Shown here piece by piece: positions 59,601-64,000 of a stretch of 64,000 bases of DNA. The stretch is from Lineus longissimus (Eukaryota > Nemertea > Pilidiophora > Heteronemertea > Lineidae): positions 12,603,001-12,667,000 of the forward strand of contig NC_088308.1 of NCBI RefSeq assembly GCF_910592395.1. The letters are read 5' to 3'. Both the position numbers and the translations under genes were made by a program. The notes under the pieces are model-generated. The model made no database searches, was not told where the DNA came from, and saw only the letters and a program-made list of their open reading frames with translations. Positions within the stretch are counted from its first letter, which is position 1, and every line of letters begins with the position of its first letter.

Positions 59601-60024
59601 GGCATTGTGTTTTTGTATCCTCATTAAGCTGCAGCATTTGTTTACTCATCGTTTCAACTAATTACATAGGCCTATTGTGTCAACGGACACTCATAAATCC
59701 ACGCGGTTTTGTCAGTGTTGCGGCGAATATGCGTTAGTAGAGAAATTAGAAGAAAATAATTATCAATCAAAGGTGGCTGATGGACAGAAATTATGGTGTG
59801 TTTTCACACATTATGACATGTCGAGGAGATTTTGCAATAAAAGGGGCACCTTTTACTAGAGAGATTATTCACTCTGAGTTCCAAAGTAGCTTACGTCATT
59901 CAACGCAACATAACAAGCAAATACAGATCAGCCAACAGGTTTAAAGTTTCTACGCTAAATGTCACCACAGAGAAAACCAAGACCTGCAAGGCGGGAACTT
60001 CAAATCCACCTATCGAACGATTTG

Positions 60025-60111
60025 GCATAACTTCTCTATTGCGGACACCTCTCTATTGCGGACACCTGGGCCCAGTCCCATGGGTGTCCGCAATAGAGAG
60101 GTTGTACTGTA
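60025..60111. mobile_element. Tigger-like MITE, copy 5, short
   Basis: CTTCTCTATTGCGGACACCT at the left and AATAGAGAGGTTGTACTGTA at the right, with a short centre. Confidence 0.65.
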
Positions 60112-61005
60112 TTTTCAAATCGCCAGGACACCAAATATCGGTCTTGATCTGATTCTCAACTGATGGTAGTTAACAGTTGAAAAGAGCCATAAGTCCTCAA
60201 CTAATGGCTGTATCATCACCCAGTTATTATATCGCTGGTACTTCTAATGAGGATACATGACATATTACTCAGGTTTTTAATTTGAACTACTTTCAAGGTC
60301 TCAAAGGTCAAATGGCATCAATTGGCCATTAGGGTGCGACTATGGCACGTTTCTTAATTGCTATGCTATGGACGTGAAACTGTTTATGCATGACCCCCTA
60401 TGTTATATAACCTCTGACGCCGAATTTCGGTCCAAACTGATTCTCGACTTGGTCACCTGGGGCCCGAAACTGACGAGGTAAAAAGTGCAATTTCTCGCTT
60501 CTTATGGTGACTCGTTTTCAAAATATTTTAATGGTAGAAACTCAAGCAAGGATTCATCACATGACATACAGGTTTTTGATGCGAAAAGTAAGAGGTCAGA
60601 TTCTGCAAATTGGCCGTTACAGTGTAACTATGACACGTTTCTTACCTGCAGTGACCATTGATCTCACATTTAGTACACATGTACGGAACCCTACAGTCAG
60701 GTGATCTCAGGGACTGATGTGATCTCAGGGACTGATTCACCCCTTGGCTACCCGGGAGCCAAATCGAAAAAACCTTAAAAATGCTATAATTGCTTAACTA
60801 CTTGCCTGATTGCCACCAATCTGATATCATGGGTACATCTAATCACAATACTGTATTATATGTCACATATTATTGCACTTTGAAACTACGGTATTATATG
60901 TCTTATAGGTTTTTAATTTGACCTACTATTCAAGGTCGCAGAGATTTAATATATCTATTAAATATCTGTAGGGTGATCACAATGGCCCCCGGCCTTTGCA
61001 TTCAA
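60112..61005 (+). mobile_element. HINE-like element, GGCTCACC family, 3' part
   Basis: Core blocks (CACCAAATATCGGTC, AAGGTCTCAAAGGTCAAATG, TTGATCTCACATTTAGTACA) lead to the tail GGGTGATCACAATGGCCCCC. The head is missing, possibly cut by the MITE at 60025-60111. Confidence 0.55.
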
Positions 61006-61671
61006 TCGAGCAGAAGACCCCTCAGAATAGGCCGAGCCCCTTCAAAAAATCTACCAAATGATTCATCATGACGTCGGCTGCAGTTCCATATGGTATTCAA
61101 AGACGGCACTGTCATATATTTTGAATAATCAATGATTTACTGCATCAACTGCTCGGCTGCCTACCAGTACGGTGCGGTGGGGTGTCAATCTACCGCTACA
61201 CGGTTGGCCAGTTATGAAGGGGTAAAGTTGTGTGGTAGACATGGAGGGTTTTTATTGACATTCTAATTATTTGGTGATTGAAATGCGTTTAAATGACACC
61301 AACATATACATTACAAAATGAAACTGGATTCATATACCCTGTTGTATGTCATCAGAGTGAACACTTGTTACACTAATCACATGCCATGCCACTAAACTTA
61401 TGACCAAATCGTCAGTAAGAACCCTGTAATTATACAACTTGGTTAATGTAATTGAGCATTAGCATTAGGCTGGAGACGCACATCTGCGCAAAAATGATTT
61501 ATATATGACTGCAGTATCTGTGAGGTCACCTAGATTAATCAGAATTCCTGTCATATTGACGACATCGTAAATCATAATAAACAATACCATCGTTTACAAT
61601 TACTATCAAAGGTTAGGTGATCTTAGCCATTGCCCTTCTTTACTTTACCCTTCATGCCCTTCTTGTTTCAG
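61006..61671 (+). other. Unassigned intronic sequence before the H-loop exon
   Basis: No feature recognised; it ends with the acceptor CTTCTTGTTTCAG. Confidence 0.5.
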
Positions 61672-61861
61672 ACCCGTGTTCTGGTCACTCATGGAGTGCA
61701 CTGGTTACCTTTCGTTGACCAGATTGTTGTGATGTCAGGTGGCATGATCTCAGAGTGTGGTTCATGTGATGAACTTCTCAGCCACGACGGTGATTTTGCT
61801 AAATTTCTTCGTATCCACCTTACGCTGAATGAGGATGATGGAGAAGAGGATGATCCAGAAA
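61672..61861 (+). CDS. ABCC1-like: ABCC1-like exon: NBD1 H-loop and linker
   Basis: The exon is 190 bp, phase 0 start and phase 1 end, between TTGTTTCAG and GTAAGTTG. It encodes TRVLVTHGVHWLPFVDQIVV, with the H-loop His at 61690-61692, then MSGGMISECGSCDELLSHDG and FAKFLRIHL. It ends with an acidic tail (EDDGEEDDPE), the start of the regulatory linker between NBD1 and membrane domain 2. MRP1 has TRILVTHSMSYLPQVD and GSYQELLARDGAFAEFLR. Confidence 0.97.
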
Positions 61862-63040
61862 GTAAGTTGTTTTTTTTCGGAATGCCCCCCCCCCTCCAAT
61901 ATGTCTGTTAAAGTCCTTTTAAGATAAGCTGACAATTTCAATGTTTTGTAATTTTATCATAATAATACTGGACAGTAAAATACAAATTTCACTGCAGAAA
62001 GGCGGAATTCATAATTCATGCAAGGTGCCCTGTGTGACACAATCACGTAGGGAAAAATAAGAATAAATGTCATTATACAGTACAACCTCTCTATTGCGTG
62101 CACCCATGGGACTGGGCGTTGGTGTCCGTTATGTAGAAGTGTCCTTAATACAAAGGTTATGCCATTATTGTCCAAAAAGATTCATGTGTATGAACACGGG
62201 GGTCGTGAAGCCTACATATTACATATTCCATTTAGTTTTAAATATTAACTATTTCAAATAATCTGATACCATTTACATGTGTATTTGAAATTACTTTATT
62301 GTAATACCTTATGACATTTCTATTGGAGGTAATATTAATTGGCTTGTGGTATTTAACTCGATGACTCGACAACGTGATCGAGTTGGACACTTTTTGAAGA
62401 ATATAACTGCTTGGAATGTAATTTATCCATATAATCATGAGTGGAGGAAAATACAATAAGTACGAAACGTTACAACCCCCTTTCCAGCTGTTTTCACCGT
62501 ATTTAACCTGTCCATTTTTCGTTTCCCACAAGTTCGCATTTTCGTTAAAACCATGGGCCATGTTGCTATGCAAGCCAACTGGTACCTGTCCCAATTTTGC
62601 ATGAATACAGTAGGAAAAGATAGTCTGGTTCTTATCGCTGTTGATACGCGGCGCTGGGGTAGCTTCGGATCTGTTTAGCACGGTGGAAGTGGAAATGGGA
62701 CAATCCTTAATTAGTTGTATAAAACATTTGATTGAGCTTCTACACATTAAGCTTTATTCTTTGTAATAGAACATAAGGGGACAAACAACTTAATGGACTG
62801 CAATTAATGTTACAATATACAGTCGTTTGGCAATGCAATGCGCAGTGAAGATAATTAAACAAAACCTTTGGTTTTAATTAGGAGAGCAACAGACGTTAAA
62901 TTTACTCCACCATGTAATTAACTGAACACAGTGTCTAATTATGTTCATTAGTTACACAAACTTCACACCTGTTGGGTCTAATCGACTACCTAAGTGAAGA
63001 CGGGAAGCCATATTTTTTTTTAACTTTTGATAATTGCGAG
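61862..63040 (+). other. Intron, mostly unassigned
   Basis: A poly-C run lies near 61885. A probable short Tigger-like copy is at 62077-62162. An open frame at 62238-62747 on the minus strand has no recognisable similarity. Confidence 0.45.
62077..62162. mobile_element. Tigger-like MITE, copy 6, degraded
   Basis: TACAGTACAACCTCTCTATT at the left; the right end is reduced to AATACAAAGGTTATG. Confidence 0.5.
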
Positions 63041-63217
63041 GTGATTGGACCAAAAAGTTACCATGGCCGTGTCTGCAATTCAGATTAAAGAGGTGTCCGC
63101 CCTACAGACATTTTGGTTAAAGCAAATGACTTAGAAAAAATCGGGACTGAACGAACATGTCCGTAATGCGGAGATGTTCGCCTGGCAGAGGTGTCCGCAA
63201 GGAGAAGTTCTACTGTA
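63000..63217 (-). mobile_element. Tigger-like element end, inverse of 59315 copy
   Basis: GAGAAGTTCTACTGTA at 63202-63217 is its end. Read on the minus strand it parallels 59315-59560 block by block (CTCTGCCAGGC, CAGTCCCGATTTTTTC, TTTTTGGTCCAAT). Confidence 0.62.
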
Positions 63218-63299
63218 ATCATCTATATATTGATACTAAAACTGGAAAAAGTCTCTTAATGTCTACCACCACCTTAACTGCTGGATGGAATCTCCTTAT

Positions 63300-63354
63300 T
63301 TTAAGCTCACCTCTTAGCAGAGGTGAGCTTATCCCATACCGTGGCGTCCGTCGT

Positions 63355-63392
<38 letters not shown>

Positions 63393-64000
63393 CGTCGTCG
63401 TCCGTCGTCCGTTAGCAGGGCACGTTTCGTAACTGTTAGAGCTATTGAGTTGAAACTTGGGACACATGTACCCTTATGTAATGACACCTTGGAGACCATG
63501 TTTCGGTCCGATTCGTTTCATGGTTTGGCCACCAGGGGGCCAAACGTTAAAAGTGAAAATATGCAATATCTCCCTTAATAGTAGTCGGGAAATTTTGAAA
63601 AAAATATGGTAGGTACTTCTAGCAAAGGTGCATCATATTTCCTCCGGGTTTTTGATTTGACCTCCTTTTCAAGGTCACAGAGGTCAAATGGTGTAAATTG
63701 GCCGTTGGGATGTAACGATGGCACGTTTCTAAACTGCAATGACTATTGATACCAAATTTGGTACACATTTACCCCTTAGTAAGGTGATCTCAGGGACCGA
63801 AGTTTGGTCCAATATGATTCACCACTTGACCACCAGGGGGCAAAATCCAAAAACCTTAAAAATGTGATTATTCCTTAACTTCTTGCCCGATTGCCACCAA
63901 TTTGATATCATGGGTACATCTAACCACCATACAGTATATGTCACACAGGTTTTTAATTTGACCTTCTTGTCAAGGTCACAGAGGTCAAATGGCGTAAATT
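63300..64000 (+). mobile_element. HINE-like element, GCTCACCTC family, copy 2 (runs off window)
   Basis: Head GCTCACCTC at 63305-63313 and GAGGTGAGC at 63320-63328, then a TCG microsatellite (63350-63400) and two 301-bp-type units with AGGTCACAGAGGTCA near 63671 and 63973. It is nearly identical to 49955-50640, so recent activity or conversion is likely. Confidence 0.78.

Noticed and set aside
62238-62747. 169-codon minus-strand open frame
   Set aside because: No recognisable domain, AT-rich sequence and no supporting splice context; length alone is not convincing.
59315-63217. A single 3.9-kb Tigger element bounded by the inverted ends at 59315 and 63217
   Set aside because: It would enclose a host exon and HINE-like repeats; the internal similarity shows two separate copies of the same end.

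Overview
The window is animal genomic DNA, almost certainly from a marine invertebrate. It lies inside one intron-rich gene on the + strand, a multidrug-resistance-protein (ABCC1/MRP1-like) ABC transporter. Nine exons (1126 coding bases) at 1-27, 452-589, 6754-6900, 8390-8474, 9535-9601, 11907-12033, 43999-44175, 48843-49010 and 61672-61861 join in compatible phases across GT/AG borders. They encode the end of the first membrane domain and all of nucleotide-binding domain 1. The gene runs off both ends. I cannot name the species. The mix of Gypsy, BEL/Pao, CR1/L2-like, Harbinger, mariner, Tigger-like and Helentron-like elements fits a lophotrochozoan or an invertebrate deuterostome.

Nearly everything else is intronic repeat DNA. 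The 32-kb intron (12034-43998) carries a nest that can be dissected. A Gypsy LTR retrotransposon (17438-40649, two 165-bp LTRs, 5-bp target duplication AGGTT) sits in a ~145-bp tandem array. Inside it is a CR1/L2-like fragment, itself split by a 2973-bp PIF/Harbinger element (18377-21349, 3-bp duplication CAG) and by a minus-strand BEL/Pao element (21763-31225). The BEL gag is split by a second Harbinger element (26146-30079), whose transposase is split by a 944-bp element with 9-bp target duplications (26644-27587). The Gypsy pol is split by a Helentron/HINE-like element (32883-34975), and a second CR1/L2-like element (about 35.9-39.05 kb) follows.

The other introns hold several repeat families built to one plan: a start in a T-run, a short palindrome, a CGTCCGTC- or CGTCGTC-type microsatellite, tandem internal units, and a 3' hairpin preceded by an inverted copy of the 5' motif. 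Two copies interrupt sequences whose empty site can be inferred, and both indicate insertion in a T-run without an ordinary target duplication. This is the HINE/Helentron pattern. Their internal units (about 301-304 bp, two unrelated-looking arrays side by side at 50.0-51.5 and 52.0-54.6 kb) repeatedly carry AGGTCA direct repeats spaced by 3 bp and CTCF-like CCACCAGGGGGC motifs.

Other elements include palindromic Tigger-like MITEs (TA + CAGTGGAACCTC ends), a mariner-like relic with both ends (47726-48695), a 1.15-kb foldback element with ~450-bp arms (42227-43381), and a small TIR element with a Myb/SANT-type ORF (10072-10855). The transporter is the only host gene I can support; the other recognisable coding regions belong to mobile elements and most are broken.
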